From assembly GCF_009649745.1 (NCBI RefSeq), contig NZ_WJNG01000002.1, positions 62,001-126,000 of the forward strand: a stretch of 64,000 nucleotides of DNA, in the 5' to 3' direction. A program made the translations under genes and the position numbers. The notes below the pieces were generated by a model, which worked only from the letters and a program-made list of their open reading frames with translations, ran no database searches and was not told the origin of the DNA. Source of the stretch: Aquibacillus halophilus. Lineage in GTDB: Bacteria > Bacillota > Bacilli > Bacillales > Amphibacillaceae. Positions 34,820-44,359 of this stretch are shown here, piece after piece; within the stretch, counting starts at the first letter, position 1, and every line of letters starts with the position of its first letter.

Positions 34820-36226
34820 TTAAGGAGTGTTAACTGCAACTTCTTTTGCCTGAACAAATGCTGCAACAGATCGATCAATGTCTTTATAATCGGTACGATA
34901 AGAGCTAACACTGATTCGAATGACGGATTTCCCTTTCCATGTAGCTCCTCCACACCAGCATTCTCCAGAATTTTGAACTAGTTCCAGTGTCTTCTTTGTT
35001 AAATTTTCATCCTCCATAGATACGAGTACTTGGTTAAAACAAACTTTATTATTTATTATAAAACCATTCTGTTCAAGAGACCTTGAGAAATATAAGGCTT
35101 TTTGATGCAAGTCTTCAACTAGCTCAGAAACCCCCTGCTTGCCAAGAGATTTAAGAGTAGCCCATAGGTCAACAGCCCTTGCACGTTGTGAGGCATCTGG
35201 TGTGTATTTCATTCCATCTCGTTGTTGACTGTATTCTAAGTAAGAGGCCGACATGCTAAGTGCTTGCCCTAGTGCTTTTCGATGCCTACATAAAACAATG
35301 CCGTTATCGTATGGTGCGTTTAACGTCTTATGTGCATCTACAGACCATGAGTCTGCTAATTCTATCCCTTTAGTTAGATGTTTCAGTGGTTCTGAAGCAG
35401 CGGCCCATAATCCAAAGGCTCCATCAATATGAACCCAAGTACCAGCCTTTCTTGCCATTTCACAAATGGATGTAAAATCATCGAAGGCACCAGAACTAAC
35501 ATTTCCTGCTTGTAAAATGAGAAGAGTTCGTTCATCGAGCTTAGGAATTGAGTGGATAAGTATTCTTCCCTCTTCATCCGCTGGTACCTTAATTAACCGT
35601 TCTGTCCCTAGCCCTAAAAGGGAGAGGGCTTTAAAGACTGTGGAGTGTGCTTGTTCACTAAGAACCACACGAATTTCAGGTGCCCCAAAAAGCCCTCTTG
35701 ATGCCACGTCATAATTTAGCCTTTGTAATAGCGTGTTTCTTCCAGCAGCTAGACCGCATAAAGTAGCTAAGGAACTTCCACTAACAAAGCCGGCAGCAGA
35801 ATTGTCGGGTAATCCCAATAGGTCTACAAGCCACTGTTCACAAATCTCTTCCAAAACCGATGCAACAGGTGACATGACATACATGGCAGCATTTTGGTCC
35901 CAAGTATCAGTCAGCCATTTTGTTGCCAAAGCAGCTGGAACAATACCACCATTTACAAAACCAAAATAGCGTCCTCCGGTCTGAGCTACTGTTGCTGGTG
36001 CTCCATCACGATGAAGTTTCTTAATAATTTCGAGAGCTTCAGCCCCATAATCGGGGAGGGATTCATGAAAGGCTTCTAATTGATCAATGGCATCCTGTGA
36101 TGGAAAAACAGGGGAATTCATCGTATTGCTCATATAATCTAATGCATAATCTTTTGCCTGTTCAAACAGTTCATTATTTAATGCTTCCTGTCTAAGACGG
36201 TCACTCACCACACTTTTATTCTTCAA
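34820..36226 (-). CDS. Group II PLP-dependent amino acid decarboxylase
   Basis: The 468-residue enzyme has the fold-type I decarboxylase pattern: SGSSLATLCGLAAGR near 149-163, the PLP-stacking His194 in EQAHSTVFKA, Asp268 in WVHIDGAFG, and Lys300 in SVDAHKTLN as Schiff-base lysine. It belongs with aromatic-amino-acid, glutamate and diaminobutyrate decarboxylases; the exact substrate is not clear. It is divergent from a MocR regulator gene with a direct-repeat operator between them, so control by that regulator and PLP or amino acid is likely. Confidence 0.88.
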   Translation of the reverse strand: MKNKSVVSDRLRQEALNNELFEQAKDYALDYMSNTMNSPVFPSQDAIDQLEAFHESLPDYGAEALEIIKKLHRDGAPATVAQTGGRYFGFVNGGIVPAALATKWLTDTWDQNAAMYVMSPVASVLEEICEQWLVDLLGLPDNSAAGFVSGSSLATLCGLAAGRNTLLQRLNYDVASRGLFGAPEIRVVLSEQAHSTVFKALSLLGLGTERLIKVPADEEGRILIHSIPKLDERTLLILQAGNVSSGAFDDFTSICEMARKAGTWVHIDGAFGLWAAASEPLKHLTKGIELADSWSVDAHKTLNAPYDNGIVLCRHRKALGQALSMSASYLEYSQQRDGMKYTPDASQRARAVDLWATLKSLGKQGVSELVEDLHQKALYFSRSLEQNGFIINNKVCFNQVLVSMEDENLTKKTLELVQNSGECWCGGATWKGKSVIRISVSSYRTDYKDIDRSVAAFVQAKEVAVNTP

Positions 36227-36271
36227 TTGATTACCTCCATCATTGTTTGGTTTTTTATCATTTTATATTTG

Positions 36272-36305
36272 ATATTGTATGCAGTCAATGATAATATTGT
36301 ATGCA
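36272..36305. promoter_or_regulatory. Direct-repeat operator between decarboxylase and mocR
   Basis: ATATTGTATGCA occurs at 36272-36283 and 36294-36305. The copies are perfect and 22 bases start to start (about two helical turns), ending 32 bases before the MocR start. MocR/GabR-type regulators typically bind such direct repeats. Confidence 0.7.
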
Positions 36306-36337
36306 AAACAATGTTTTTTTAAGAGGTGTATTAGAAG

Positions 36338-37723
36338 ATGGATGGTTGGAAGCCAAATCTTGAAAAAGAAAAGAAACCAATATACAAGGCATTAGTTGAA
36401 AAATTAGAAGAAGATATAAACTCGGGTCTATTGAAACCTGGGCAAATATTACCGCCTCAACGTGAATTAGCTGATTACCTCGGTATTAACCTAAGTACTA
36501 TTACTAGAGCCTTTCGCGTGTGTGAGTTGAAGGGATTAATATCGGGAGTGGTTGGTCGTGGTACTTTTGTAGCTATGGATAGTAAGCTCTCGTTAACTTT
36601 ATATAACAAAAATCAAAATGATATTATTGAAATGGGGCAGGTTCACCCACTATACAGTATGGATCAAGGCATTACTACAATGGTTAATCCTGCTCTTCAG
36701 GAAATGGATATGGAATCTTTAATCCGCTACACAGAACCAGAAGGTCATAGACGACATAGAGCAGTAGGTGCAGACTGGTTAAAAACATTTAATCTTGATG
36801 CTAATGAAGATGAAATCATTGTGACACCTGGCTCACAAAATGCGATGGCAAATTGCTTTTTAACACTTTTCAACGCTGGTGATCGCATTGCAGTAGACAC
36901 ATTAACGTATCCAGGAATAAAAACACTTGCAGCATTTCATGGTATTCGACTAGTGCCAATTTCGATGACGCAGGAAGGGATGGACCCACACTCTCTATTG
37001 GAAGCTTGCAAACAGGATAAGATAACTGGAATCTATTTAATGCCAGAAGTTCAAAATCCAACGAGTTATTCGATGTCCGAAGATGTCCGAGAAAAGATTG
37101 CAGGCATTATAACAAGGTACAATTTAATTCTAATTGAAGATGATGCCTATAATTACTTAGGAAACAAGGACTCTGTACCTTTATCTGCATATGTACCTTC
37201 CAATAGCATATATATTGGTGGTACATCGAAGTTGCTTGGGCCTGGATTTAGGATTTCCTTTGTGAAGGTAGCCAAGCCTTATCTGAATTCAATGAGAAAA
37301 GGCTTGCTTAACACCTCTTGGATGGCTTCACCAATCACAGCAGAACTCGCATCTCATTTAATAATTACTGGAAAATCTGAAACAATTAAAGAGCTAAAAC
37401 GAACGGAAGCAAGGAAAAGAAACAAAATGGCCATCCAGATTTTATCATCGTATGATGTTAGTAGTAGGGAGTGTGGGTTTTATCAATGGATTACCCTGCC
37501 TACAGGATGGACTGGTAGACAATTTGAAATGGTTGCTAAAGAAGCGGGGGTCCAAGTGTTTTGTGCTGAAAAATTTGCTGTGGGAGCCAATGAAGTTCCC
37601 CCAGCAATAAGAATATCCTTATCTGGACCAGAGACGCGAGAAGAACTAGAAAAAGGGTTGCTGCTTATTAAAGAAGTACTACAAAAAGGTTTTGATTACG
37701 AGGAACCATTTGGTATTTTGTAA
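36338..37723 (+). CDS. MocR/GabR-type transcriptional regulator
   Basis: The 461-residue protein joins a GntR winged helix (about residues 12-80, with LPPQRELADYLGINLSTITRAFRVCELKGL) to an aspartate-aminotransferase-like domain. PLP-site residues include GSQNAM (165-170), EDDAYNYL and Lys298 in GGTSKLLG. Such regulators sense PLP plus an amino acid ligand and control neighbouring PLP-enzyme or transport genes. It is divergent from the decarboxylase gene with a direct-repeat operator between. AAGAGG lies upstream of the ATG. Confidence 0.9.
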   Translation: MDGWKPNLEKEKKPIYKALVEKLEEDINSGLLKPGQILPPQRELADYLGINLSTITRAFRVCELKGLISGVVGRGTFVAMDSKLSLTLYNKNQNDIIEMGQVHPLYSMDQGITTMVNPALQEMDMESLIRYTEPEGHRRHRAVGADWLKTFNLDANEDEIIVTPGSQNAMANCFLTLFNAGDRIAVDTLTYPGIKTLAAFHGIRLVPISMTQEGMDPHSLLEACKQDKITGIYLMPEVQNPTSYSMSEDVREKIAGIITRYNLILIEDDAYNYLGNKDSVPLSAYVPSNSIYIGGTSKLLGPGFRISFVKVAKPYLNSMRKGLLNTSWMASPITAELASHLIITGKSETIKELKRTEARKRNKMAIQILSSYDVSSRECGFYQWITLPTGWTGRQFEMVAKEAGVQVFCAEKFAVGANEVPPAIRISLSGPETREELEKGLLLIKEVLQKGFDYEEPFGIL

Positions 37724-37744
37724 AGAGGGAATTGAAAACTAATG

Positions 37745-38018
37745 AATTTTTGTCAGGGTGGAGACGATGATTCATTGGAAGGGATTTACGCCCTTTTTCG
37801 ATAATCCCTTTATTTGTTCCTGTTTCGTCATACAAGAGACGAGCAACTAAGAATAGATAATGTGAATGAATATCACGTCCCTACTCTGATTTTTCAATAA
37901 TCCAGTGCCGGTGAAAGTAATTTTAAGCTGTCATAATAAATAGGCCTTCATCACCTTTTTCTAAAATCATATAGTTCAGCCCTTGCTAATTAAGATAATA
38001 ACCCCGCTTGGCTGCTCC
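37745..38018 (-). pseudogene. Possible decayed gene fragment
   Basis: One minus-strand frame reads about 90 codons with three nonsense codons (TAG, TAA, TAG) and no frameshift. It has protein-like stretches such as LNYMILEKGDEGLFIMTA and HYLFLVARLLYDETGTNKG. The family is not identified; a Nudix-like origin is a guess. No start or ribosome site is evident. Confidence 0.3.
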
Positions 38019-38025
38019 AATCACA

Positions 38026-38044
38026 GGGACAGGCTTCTTGTCCC
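38026..38044 (-). repeat. Partial REP-like element (19 bp), R orientation
   Basis: GGGACAGGCTTCTTGTCCC: the hairpin core only, without the second TGTCCC. Confidence 0.8.
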
Positions 38045-38184
38045 AAGGAATAGAACGGTCAAAGAAGTAGACAATAAAAGGGTCTAACCTGTACCATGGA
38101 ATGAAGATAAACTAAGGATTATATAAATAAAGATATCAATATTTAAGGTGTAAGTATAGAAAATAAGAAAGGAAAGGAGATATA

Positions 38185-39654
38185 ATGACACAAAAAAATG
38201 AAAAAGAAGTAGGATGGAATTTAGATAATAGTTATGCTCGTCTTCCAGAATCATTTTTTACTAGCACCAAACCAACCCCTGTAACCTCACCGGAATTAAT
38301 AATCTTTAATGATTCCCTAGCTAAATCCCTGGGCTTAAATGTGGAGACATTGAAAAGCAACGAGGGTGTGGCGGTCTTTGCTGGTAATCAAATTCCTAAA
38401 GGTTCTTTGCCACTTGCACAAGCATATGGTGGGCACCAATTTGGTCATTTTAACATGTTAGGAGACGGCAGGGCGGTACTACTTGGGGAGCAAATCACTC
38501 CAGAAAATAGAATGGACATTCAACTCAAAGGTTCAGGTAGAACCCCCTATTCTCGCGGTGGTGATGGTAGAGCGACACTTGGTCCGATGCTGCGGGAATA
38601 CATCATCAGTGAAGCGATGCATGCGCTCGATATTCCTACCACTCGTAGCCTGGCCGTTGTAAAAACTGGTGAGGCAGTGATTCGCGAAACTGATTTGCCC
38701 GGTGCAGTTCTGACACGCGTGGCTTCCAGTCATCTACGTGTCGGTACATTTCAATATGCTGCTCACTGGGGTGAAAAAGAGGATCTAAGCGCTCTTGCTG
38801 ACTATACATTAGATCGACATTTTCCGGACATTGAAGCTGGAGAAAACCGTTATCTTTCCCTACTTCAGCAAGTTATTAAACGTCAGGCCTCTCTAATTGC
38901 GAAATGGCAGTTGGTCGGCTTTATCCATGGAGTGATGAACACGGATAACATGGCGATTAGCGGTGAAACAATTGATTATGGGCCTTGCGCCTTTATGAAT
39001 GAATATGATCCAGCAACAGTTTTCAGTTCTATTGATAGGGAAGGCCGGTATGCTTATGGCAATCAGCCACCTATTGCAGGCTGGAATCTTTCACGGTTTG
39101 CTGAAACTCTTTTACCATTACTGCACGAAGATCAGGATCAGGCTGTTAAAATAGCTCAGGATGAGATATCAAAATTTAAGGATTTCTATTACTCCAATTG
39201 GTTTGACGGAATGAGGGCAAAACTAGGATTATTTGGTGAAGAGAAGGAAGATGAATCTCTTATTGAAGAACTCTTAAATGTCATGCAAAAGTATCATGCG
39301 GACTTTACCAATACTTTCCGTGCACTGACCTTTGGTAAAATGGAGGATTCAGTTCTTGTAGGGAAAACAGAATTTGCTAAGTGGAACGAAGCGTGGCAGG
39401 CAAGGCTCAATAGACAACAAGAATCAAAAGAATCTTCTCATGAACTTATGCGAAGTAATAATCCTGGGGTAATTCCTAGAAACCATCGAGTAGAAGAGGC
39501 GCTTAAAGCGGCGGTGGATCAGGAAGACTACAGTGTGATGGAACGACTTCTTAATGTTTTATCAAACCCATACGATCACACAGCCGAACAAGAGGAATAT
39601 TGCGCACCACCACCAGATACAAATCGTCCATACCAAACTTTTTGCGGGACTTAG
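38185..39654 (+). CDS. selO: SelO/YdiU family protein adenylyltransferase
   Basis: The 489-residue protein is full length for the family. It starts with [15 protein letters not shown] and contains [56 protein letters not shown], and the kinase-like HGVMNTDNM and DYGP. SelO proteins transfer AMP to hydroxyl residues of other proteins using a pseudokinase fold with flipped ATP. The C-terminal FCGT keeps the cysteine that is selenocysteine in eukaryotic homologues. AAAGGAG precedes the ATG. The stop lies inside a degenerate repeat. Confidence 0.93.
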   Translation: MTQKNEKEVGWNLDNSYARLPESFFTSTKPTPVTSPELIIFNDSLAKSLGLNVETLKSNEGVAVFAGNQIPKGSLPLAQAYGGHQFGHFNMLGDGRAVLLGEQITPENRMDIQLKGSGRTPYSRGGDGRATLGPMLREYIISEAMHALDIPTTRSLAVVKTGEAVIRETDLPGAVLTRVASSHLRVGTFQYAAHWGEKEDLSALADYTLDRHFPDIEAGENRYLSLLQQVIKRQASLIAKWQLVGFIHGVMNTDNMAISGETIDYGPCAFMNEYDPATVFSSIDREGRYAYGNQPPIAGWNLSRFAETLLPLLHEDQDQAVKIAQDEISKFKDFYYSNWFDGMRAKLGLFGEEKEDESLIEELLNVMQKYHADFTNTFRALTFGKMEDSVLVGKTEFAKWNEAWQARLNRQQESKESSHELMRSNNPGVIPRNHRVEEALKAAVDQEDYSVMERLLNVLSNPYDHTAEQEEYCAPPPDTNRPYQTFCGT

Positions 39655-39672
39655 GGTCAGGTCCCTTTTCCC
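39646..39672 (-). repeat. Degenerate REP-like element containing the selO stop
   Basis: A diverged R-type copy: GGGACT-TAG-GGTCAGG followed by TCCC. Its TAG is the selO stop, in the same register as the copy at 32143. Confidence 0.6.
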
Positions 39673-39735
39673 TATTTTCATGATAAGAAAATTCTAAGAT
39701 GGAATCATTATGATGGTCACTTAGTTGCTTAATAT

Positions 39736-39762
39736 GGGACAAGGAGCCTGTCCCCCTGTCCC
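39736..39762 (+). repeat. 27-bp REP-like element, F orientation
   Basis: Full copy with spacer CC, in the 5' flank of the small coiled-coil protein gene at 39859. Confidence 0.9.
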
Positions 39763-39858
39763 ACCACTCACCCCTAAATTTCTTCGATCAAAAAAGAGTA
39801 GGTTATACGTTTTTTGGAAAAGATAGGCATAGATAAAACATAGGGAGGAAAATCTTTT

Positions 39859-40152
39859 ATGCCTATTCAAAACAATCACGAAATCCAACAACTAGTTGAA
39901 GTTTCCGAGAAACTCGAGCATGCAGCTCGTCATGCGCAAAACAATGCTGACCCTCAAGAATTGCAACATCTTCAAACACAATTACGAGAAGTGCAGAATA
40001 AAATTCAAGATGCGCGTGGAAAAGCGATTAATGGTAGTGGCACTTCAACAGAGCCATTATTTGAAGCTCAACTGCGTGTGGAACAATCTCAGGAACAAAT
40101 GGAAAGAGTGCTTAATAACCTTAATATCCAGCAAGATAACGTTCAACCGTAA
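39859..40152 (+). CDS. Small helical/coiled-coil protein
   Basis: The 97-residue hydrophilic protein is predicted to be almost all helix. Heptad-like patterns occur in EIQQLVEVSEKLEHAARHAQN and LQTQLREVQNKIQDARG. It is rich in Gln and Asn. GGGAGG precedes the ATG and a perfect terminator follows, so it is a monocistronic gene. No family recognised. Confidence 0.65.
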   Translation: MPIQNNHEIQQLVEVSEKLEHAARHAQNNADPQELQHLQTQLREVQNKIQDARGKAINGSGTSTEPLFEAQLRVEQSQEQMERVLNNLNIQQDNVQP

Positions 40153-40161
40153 GCAATAAAC

Positions 40162-40205
40162 AATAGTCTATTCCGTATTTTATTACTGGAATAGACTATT
40201 TTAAT
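40162..40205 (+). terminator. Intrinsic terminator
   Basis: A perfect 13-bp stem AATAGTCTATTCC around a 13-base loop, with a TT-rich tail. Confidence 0.75.
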
Positions 40206-40265
40206 TGATCTGCTTGAGCAATTCTTCAACAGATGATAAACATTACAGTAAATGAACGGATGTTG

Positions 40266-41123
40266 CTAAATTCTATTTTGGGACAAGGTGCCTGTCCCCC
40301 TGTCCCTGCTCCAAATTTTCTTGCGTTTTTTGTCTTTGGCAATCATTTGTTTGTAAACTGTTTTGTCCGGTAGTTTCTTAAATAAATCGTATGCTGGTTT
40401 TCCCACTTTATCGTTTGTGTTAACTTCCAATAGCCACAAGTTCCCTTTCTGATCAATCCCAAAATCCGCTCCAATATCGATGAAGTAATAGTAGTAATCA
40501 AGAAGGTTAGCAATGGAAAAAGCTGACTTTGCAAGGTTTTCTTTTACTAAGTTCACTTGATAAGAATCAAGCACTTTATTTAAAACAAAATCTGTTTCGA
40601 CCACACCTCCGCCTTTTGTAAACAAATTGGAAACAATCGCCTTTTCACCACCAATTCGAATTAAATCCCCAGCATATAACCAAAACCCATTTTCATCACG
40701 TTGCAAATGAACTCGAATATCAAAAGCTCTAGAATCAAATGGAAGAAGTGGTGCACGCTGTTGAATAATTGCATGCATCCTAGAATAATGATGAACTAAA
40801 ACCTGTATCAGCGCCTCTTTATTTGGATGGAATTCATCAGCCCCGTTTGGCTGTTGTATAATATAGCCCTTGTCAAAGGGTGTAATGAGCGAGATGTGTT
40901 TTCCAGCCCATGTATCTACTGGTTTAATGTAAAAAGAAATTTGTCTAGTTGTGAATAAATCTATAGATTGTCTTGATAGAAAATTTGTATAAGGAATATG
41001 AAAGGGTAGTTTATATGGAGTCAACAGCTTATACATTTCCCATTTATTAAAAAATAGGCGTTCTTTGTCAAAGTGCACGTTCGTATTTATTGGGAAATTA
41101 TTGCGATAATTAAGATTGTCCAT
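40266..41123 (-). CDS. YheC/YheD-type spore-coat-associated ATP-grasp protein
   Basis: The 285-residue protein matches the YheC/YheD family: PVDTWAGKHI, FDIRVHLQRDENG, GDLIRIGG, FTKGGGV and the ATP-grasp end FGIDQKGNLWLLEVNTND. Family members are linked to the endospore coat. The domain should end near LPDKTVYKQMIA. The last residues RDRGTGTLSQNRI are read from a 27-bp repeat in the coding end, an element-derived tail. GGGGG precedes the ATG. Confidence 0.85.
   Translation of the reverse strand: MDNLNYRNNFPINTNVHFDKERLFFNKWEMYKLLTPYKLPFHIPYTNFLSRQSIDLFTTRQISFYIKPVDTWAGKHISLITPFDKGYIIQQPNGADEFHPNKEALIQVLVHHYSRMHAIIQQRAPLLPFDSRAFDIRVHLQRDENGFWLYAGDLIRIGGEKAIVSNLFTKGGGVVETDFVLNKVLDSYQVNLVKENLAKSAFSIANLLDYYYYFIDIGADFGIDQKGNLWLLEVNTNDKVGKPAYDLFKKLPDKTVYKQMIAKDKKRKKIWSRDRGTGTLSQNRI
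40280..40306 (+). repeat. 27-bp REP-like element inside a coding end
   Basis: Full copy with loop variant GGTGCC. On the minus strand it is R-type and encodes RDRGTGTLSQ at the C-terminus of the YheC/D-like protein. Confidence 0.92.
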
Positions 41124-41268
41124 AGAATTCGCCCCCTTTCAAAATGCTATAGTATAAGCATATGGTCTAACTAGGCATTCGGTTACTAAACGCATGAGGT
41201 CTTTACTTATTTAATCTTGTAAATGTTTGGTTCCTGCTTTGCCAAAAAAAATCTAAGGAGTAATATTT

Positions 41269-42057
41269 ATGACAAATGTACGGGGAATTCTAGAGCTAGA
41301 TTGTGCCCTTTTGGAGACGTTCAGTAAGCGAATAATAACACCTTGGGGATCATTTTTTTACAATGAAAGTCAACCAACAAGTTATGATGCAAATCATGCA
41401 CTTATTAGTGAACCAATTAGTAATCCAACTCAAGTTATTATAGAAGTCATGAACTTTTATCAATCCAAAAACATAATCCCACGATTTTACATCTACAATT
41501 TACAAAAACAACAGGAGCTTATATACGAGTTGAAGGCAAAAGGTTTTGGCTATGAAGTATTGAACGGACCCATCCAATTATGGAGCAATCAAAACAATAA
41601 AACGGTTAATGATAGTAGAACAACAATAGAGGTAGTGAATAAGGAAAACTACCAAGAAGCATTTGAAATTGAGTGTAGCATTAAAGAATTTGGAGGAAAG
41701 GAAGCACTTGATAAGGTTTATGAGGAACAGTTTAATCACCCTGCTTTCACACACTATCTTCTTCGCTTCCATGGAGTTGCCTGTTCCACTGCTTGCGTTT
41801 TTATCAAAGGAAGTCAAGCGAGACTAGAAAGTATCGCTACACTTGAAGCATATAGAGGTAGGGGCTTGGTCGGTGAACTCATTCACTTTATCCAGGAGGA
41901 AGTAAGGAATAAAGAAATAGAGAAGCTTTGGGTTTTACCAATTAATGAAACAATTGAAAAAGTATATCAAAAATACGGATTTAAAACGGTTGAGAGAATT
42001 AAAATGGGTCACGCATTCTTAGGTGGAAAAAGTATTAAAGAAATCCAAGGGGAATAG
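41269..42057 (+). CDS. GNAT-family N-acetyltransferase (two-lobed)
   Basis: The 262-residue protein has its GNAT domain in the C-terminal half. The acetyl-CoA loop YRGRGLVGELIHF is near residue 195, and VYQKYGFKTVERIKMGHAF supplies the final strand-helix. The N-terminal 115 residues look like a degenerate first GNAT lobe. TAAGGAG precedes the ATG. Acceptor unknown. Confidence 0.8.
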   Translation: MTNVRGILELDCALLETFSKRIITPWGSFFYNESQPTSYDANHALISEPISNPTQVIIEVMNFYQSKNIIPRFYIYNLQKQQELIYELKAKGFGYEVLNGPIQLWSNQNNKTVNDSRTTIEVVNKENYQEAFEIECSIKEFGGKEALDKVYEEQFNHPAFTHYLLRFHGVACSTACVFIKGSQARLESIATLEAYRGRGLVGELIHFIQEEVRNKEIEKLWVLPINETIEKVYQKYGFKTVERIKMGHAFLGGKSIKEIQGE

Positions 42058-42091
42058 AATCCTAGTTCATTGTCCTTTTACTTTAATTAGA

Positions 42092-42118
42092 GGGACAATG
42101 AACCTGTCCTTATGTCCC
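42092..42118 (+). repeat. 27-bp REP-like element, F orientation, diverged
   Basis: Diverged copy (loop ATGAACC, TGTCCT in the first stem). Upstream GTTCATTGTCC (42066-42076) pairs with GGACAATGAAC in the element, making a larger inverted repeat 34 bases past the GNAT stop. Confidence 0.75.
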
Positions 42119-42208
42119 ACTTGTCATCAATTGTTCGTGTAATTTAAGTATGATTTTAAATTACAGGGCAATAATGCTGATGACTTTGACTTTAGGGAGA
42201 ATGAGAAA

Positions 42209-42901
42209 ATGAATGATTATTTATCGATTGTTACGGAGTTATTAATAGGGTTTGTTTTTCTGTTTATTGTTATAAAATTTTTAGGTAAAACTCAATTTTC
42301 ACAAGTTACCCCTTTTGAATTTATTTCTGCAATAATTTTAGGAGAACTAGTAGGTAACGCGATTTATGATGAAGAAGTGAAAATTGGCCACATTATGCTT
42401 GCTATATTCACGTGGGGAGCCATTATATTCGTTGTAGAAATGTTAACTCAGAAGTTTAAAAGAACAAGAAAACTCCTAGAAGGTGAACCAAATATAGTTA
42501 TACACCAAGGACAGATAAAATACGATGCATTAAAGAAAGCCAAAATAGATATAAATACGCTACAAAGTCTAATAAGACAACAAGGCTACTTTTCTATCCA
42601 AGAAGTAGAATACGGAATTATTGAGTCGAATGGAAAGGCTAGTGTTCTACCTAAATCAGAATATGACACTCCGAAAAACAGTGATTTAAAAGTCCCTTAT
42701 AAGCCTGTAAATTTACCGATCACCCTGATTTTAGATGGGGAAGTGGTTTTCGATAATTTGAAGGAAGTTGGATTTGATGAAAAGTGGTTGAAAGATCAAT
42801 TAGCGATGCAAAGCATTACGAATTACAAAGAGGTTCTCTACGCAGAATGGCTTGTATCCAAACCTCTATATGTGGTTAAGTATGAAAAAAGGTCGAGTTA
42901 A
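42209..42901 (+). CDS. DUF421 membrane protein (YetF-like)
   Basis: The 230-residue protein has three N-terminal membrane helices (with IVIKFLGKTQFSQVTPFEFISAI and GELVGNAIYD). A cytoplasmic domain of about 140 residues follows, with QGQIKYDALKKAKIDINTL and RQQGYFSIQEVEYGIIESNG, the DUF421/YetF pattern. Homologues in spore formers include proteins needed for spore germination or inner-membrane integrity; no such role is shown here. Start ATG follows AGGGAG. Confidence 0.87.
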   Translation: MNDYLSIVTELLIGFVFLFIVIKFLGKTQFSQVTPFEFISAIILGELVGNAIYDEEVKIGHIMLAIFTWGAIIFVVEMLTQKFKRTRKLLEGEPNIVIHQGQIKYDALKKAKIDINTLQSLIRQQGYFSIQEVEYGIIESNGKASVLPKSEYDTPKNSDLKVPYKPVNLPITLILDGEVVFDNLKEVGFDEKWLKDQLAMQSITNYKEVLYAEWLVSKPLYVVKYEKRSS

Positions 42902-43345
42902 TGATTCAACAGAAAAAAAATGGTGTTTCAAAAAAAGGATACGAAGCAGGACCTAGTTAGTCCCCCAAGTGCATCCTTCCTTCTGCTTAGCATCATTTTC
43001 CTTCCCTCACGTCTGTTTAAATGAAAAAACATCTTCCCAATTAACTATTGATGTTCGATAAATGAATGAAATAAAAGGTCCAGGTATTTTTTTTGAACAA
43101 ATGTTAATACAAATTGTAAAATACACATCACCAGGGTTCATGACTATAGGAGTAAACAGACCAGGAGTGAATTAACATCCCAATTTAAAAGGTAATACTA
43201 CAATTCAATTTTTAACTGAAAAGGGTGAATCATTATCGTTTCATCCATCCCATTTTTAAAATATTTTGCGATAAGCTCGAAAATAAAGAAAATCTAATGT
43301 ATCATTTAAACAGTAACTAATAAGAGAAAAACGGAGGATATACAT
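42902..43345. other. 440-base intergenic region upstream of sppA
   Basis: AT-rich sequence with a weak hairpin near 42930-42980. The sppA promoter should lie within the last 150 bases. No convincing gene or repeat copy. Confidence 0.4.
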
Positions 43346-44347
43346 ATGAACACAAAACGATGGATTGCCCTAGTTGTTGCGGGAGGCCTATTATTTGTAT
43401 CAATGGGTTTTCAGTTTTTAACAAGCCTGGTAACTGCTGACTTTGAATCCATGTTTAGTTTTCAAGAAGTTGGTGGTACGTTCGATGAAAAGGTGATTGA
43501 GGAAGGAACAGGCACGAACAAAATTGCGGTCATCCATTTGAATGGAATCATTCAAGACACTACTCCTAGTACTCTGATTAATACGAATTCATATAACCAT
43601 AAACGGTTTTTGGATATGCTGGATGAAGCTGCAGAAGATCGTAATGTGAGCGGGATTATTTTACGCGTAAATACACCTGGCGGAGGCGTAGTGGAAAGTG
43701 CAGAAATACATGATAAAATTCTTGAAATCAAAGAAGAATATGAGAAGCCTGTCTATGTGTCGATGGGTAATACTGCGGCTTCAGGCGGGTATTATATAGC
43801 TGCACCTGCCGATAAAATTATTGCTCATAAGGCTACACTTACAGGTTCTATTGGTGTAATCATGGAAAGCTTTAATTTTGCTGAATTTGCGGATGAACAT
43901 GGCATTGATTTTAATACGATTAAAAGCGGTGAATATAAAGATATCATGTCGATGTCCCGTGAGATGACAGACGATGAACGAGAAATATTACAGACGATGA
44001 TTGATGATATGTATGGGGACTTTGTCCAGGTAATTGTTGAGGGCAGGAACATGTCTGAGGAACGTGTACGCGAATTAGGCGACGGACGAGTGTACACTGG
44101 GGGGCAAGCAAAAGAGGTAGATCTTGTCGATGAACTTGGTTCGTTAGATGATTCCATTGCAATGATGAAAGAAGACCATGAATTAGGTAATGCACAGGTC
44201 ATTGAATACGAACAAGGCTTGGATATAAATCAGTATCTTGGTGGAACGATATCAAGTATGTTTGGCGCTGAATCGGATTTAATCAGTATTAAAGATCTGT
44301 TGCGTGAAAATAATGCACCACGTGCAATGTATTTATATTCTAAATAA
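43346..44347 (+). CDS. sppA: Signal peptide peptidase SppA
   Basis: The 333-residue membrane serine protease of family S49 has one N-terminal membrane anchor (about residues 7-29). The catalytic dyad is visible as Ser146 in NTAASGGYYIA and Lys198 in SGEYKD, almost the same positions as in Bacillus subtilis SppA. LRVNTPGGG forms the oxyanion region. It degrades leftover signal peptides in the membrane. It forms an operon with the RDD protein gene 12 bases downstream, as sppA-yteJ does. AACGGAGG precedes the ATG. Confidence 0.95.
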   Translation: MNTKRWIALVVAGGLLFVSMGFQFLTSLVTADFESMFSFQEVGGTFDEKVIEEGTGTNKIAVIHLNGIIQDTTPSTLINTNSYNHKRFLDMLDEAAEDRNVSGIILRVNTPGGGVVESAEIHDKILEIKEEYEKPVYVSMGNTAASGGYYIAAPADKIIAHKATLTGSIGVIMESFNFAEFADEHGIDFNTIKSGEYKDIMSMSREMTDDEREILQTMIDDMYGDFVQVIVEGRNMSEERVRELGDGRVYTGGQAKEVDLVDELGSLDDSIAMMKEDHELGNAQVIEYEQGLDINQYLGGTISSMFGAESDLISIKDLLRENNAPRAMYLYSK

Positions 44348-44359
44348 GGGGGTGTCGTT

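Larger units (their letters stand above)
37724..38184. other. 460-base intergenic region with a decayed gene and a partial repeat
   Basis: It holds a probable gene remnant on the minus strand (37745-38018), a 19-bp half copy of the repeat (38026-38044), and the selO promoter region. A direct look shows no intact gene. Confidence 0.5.
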
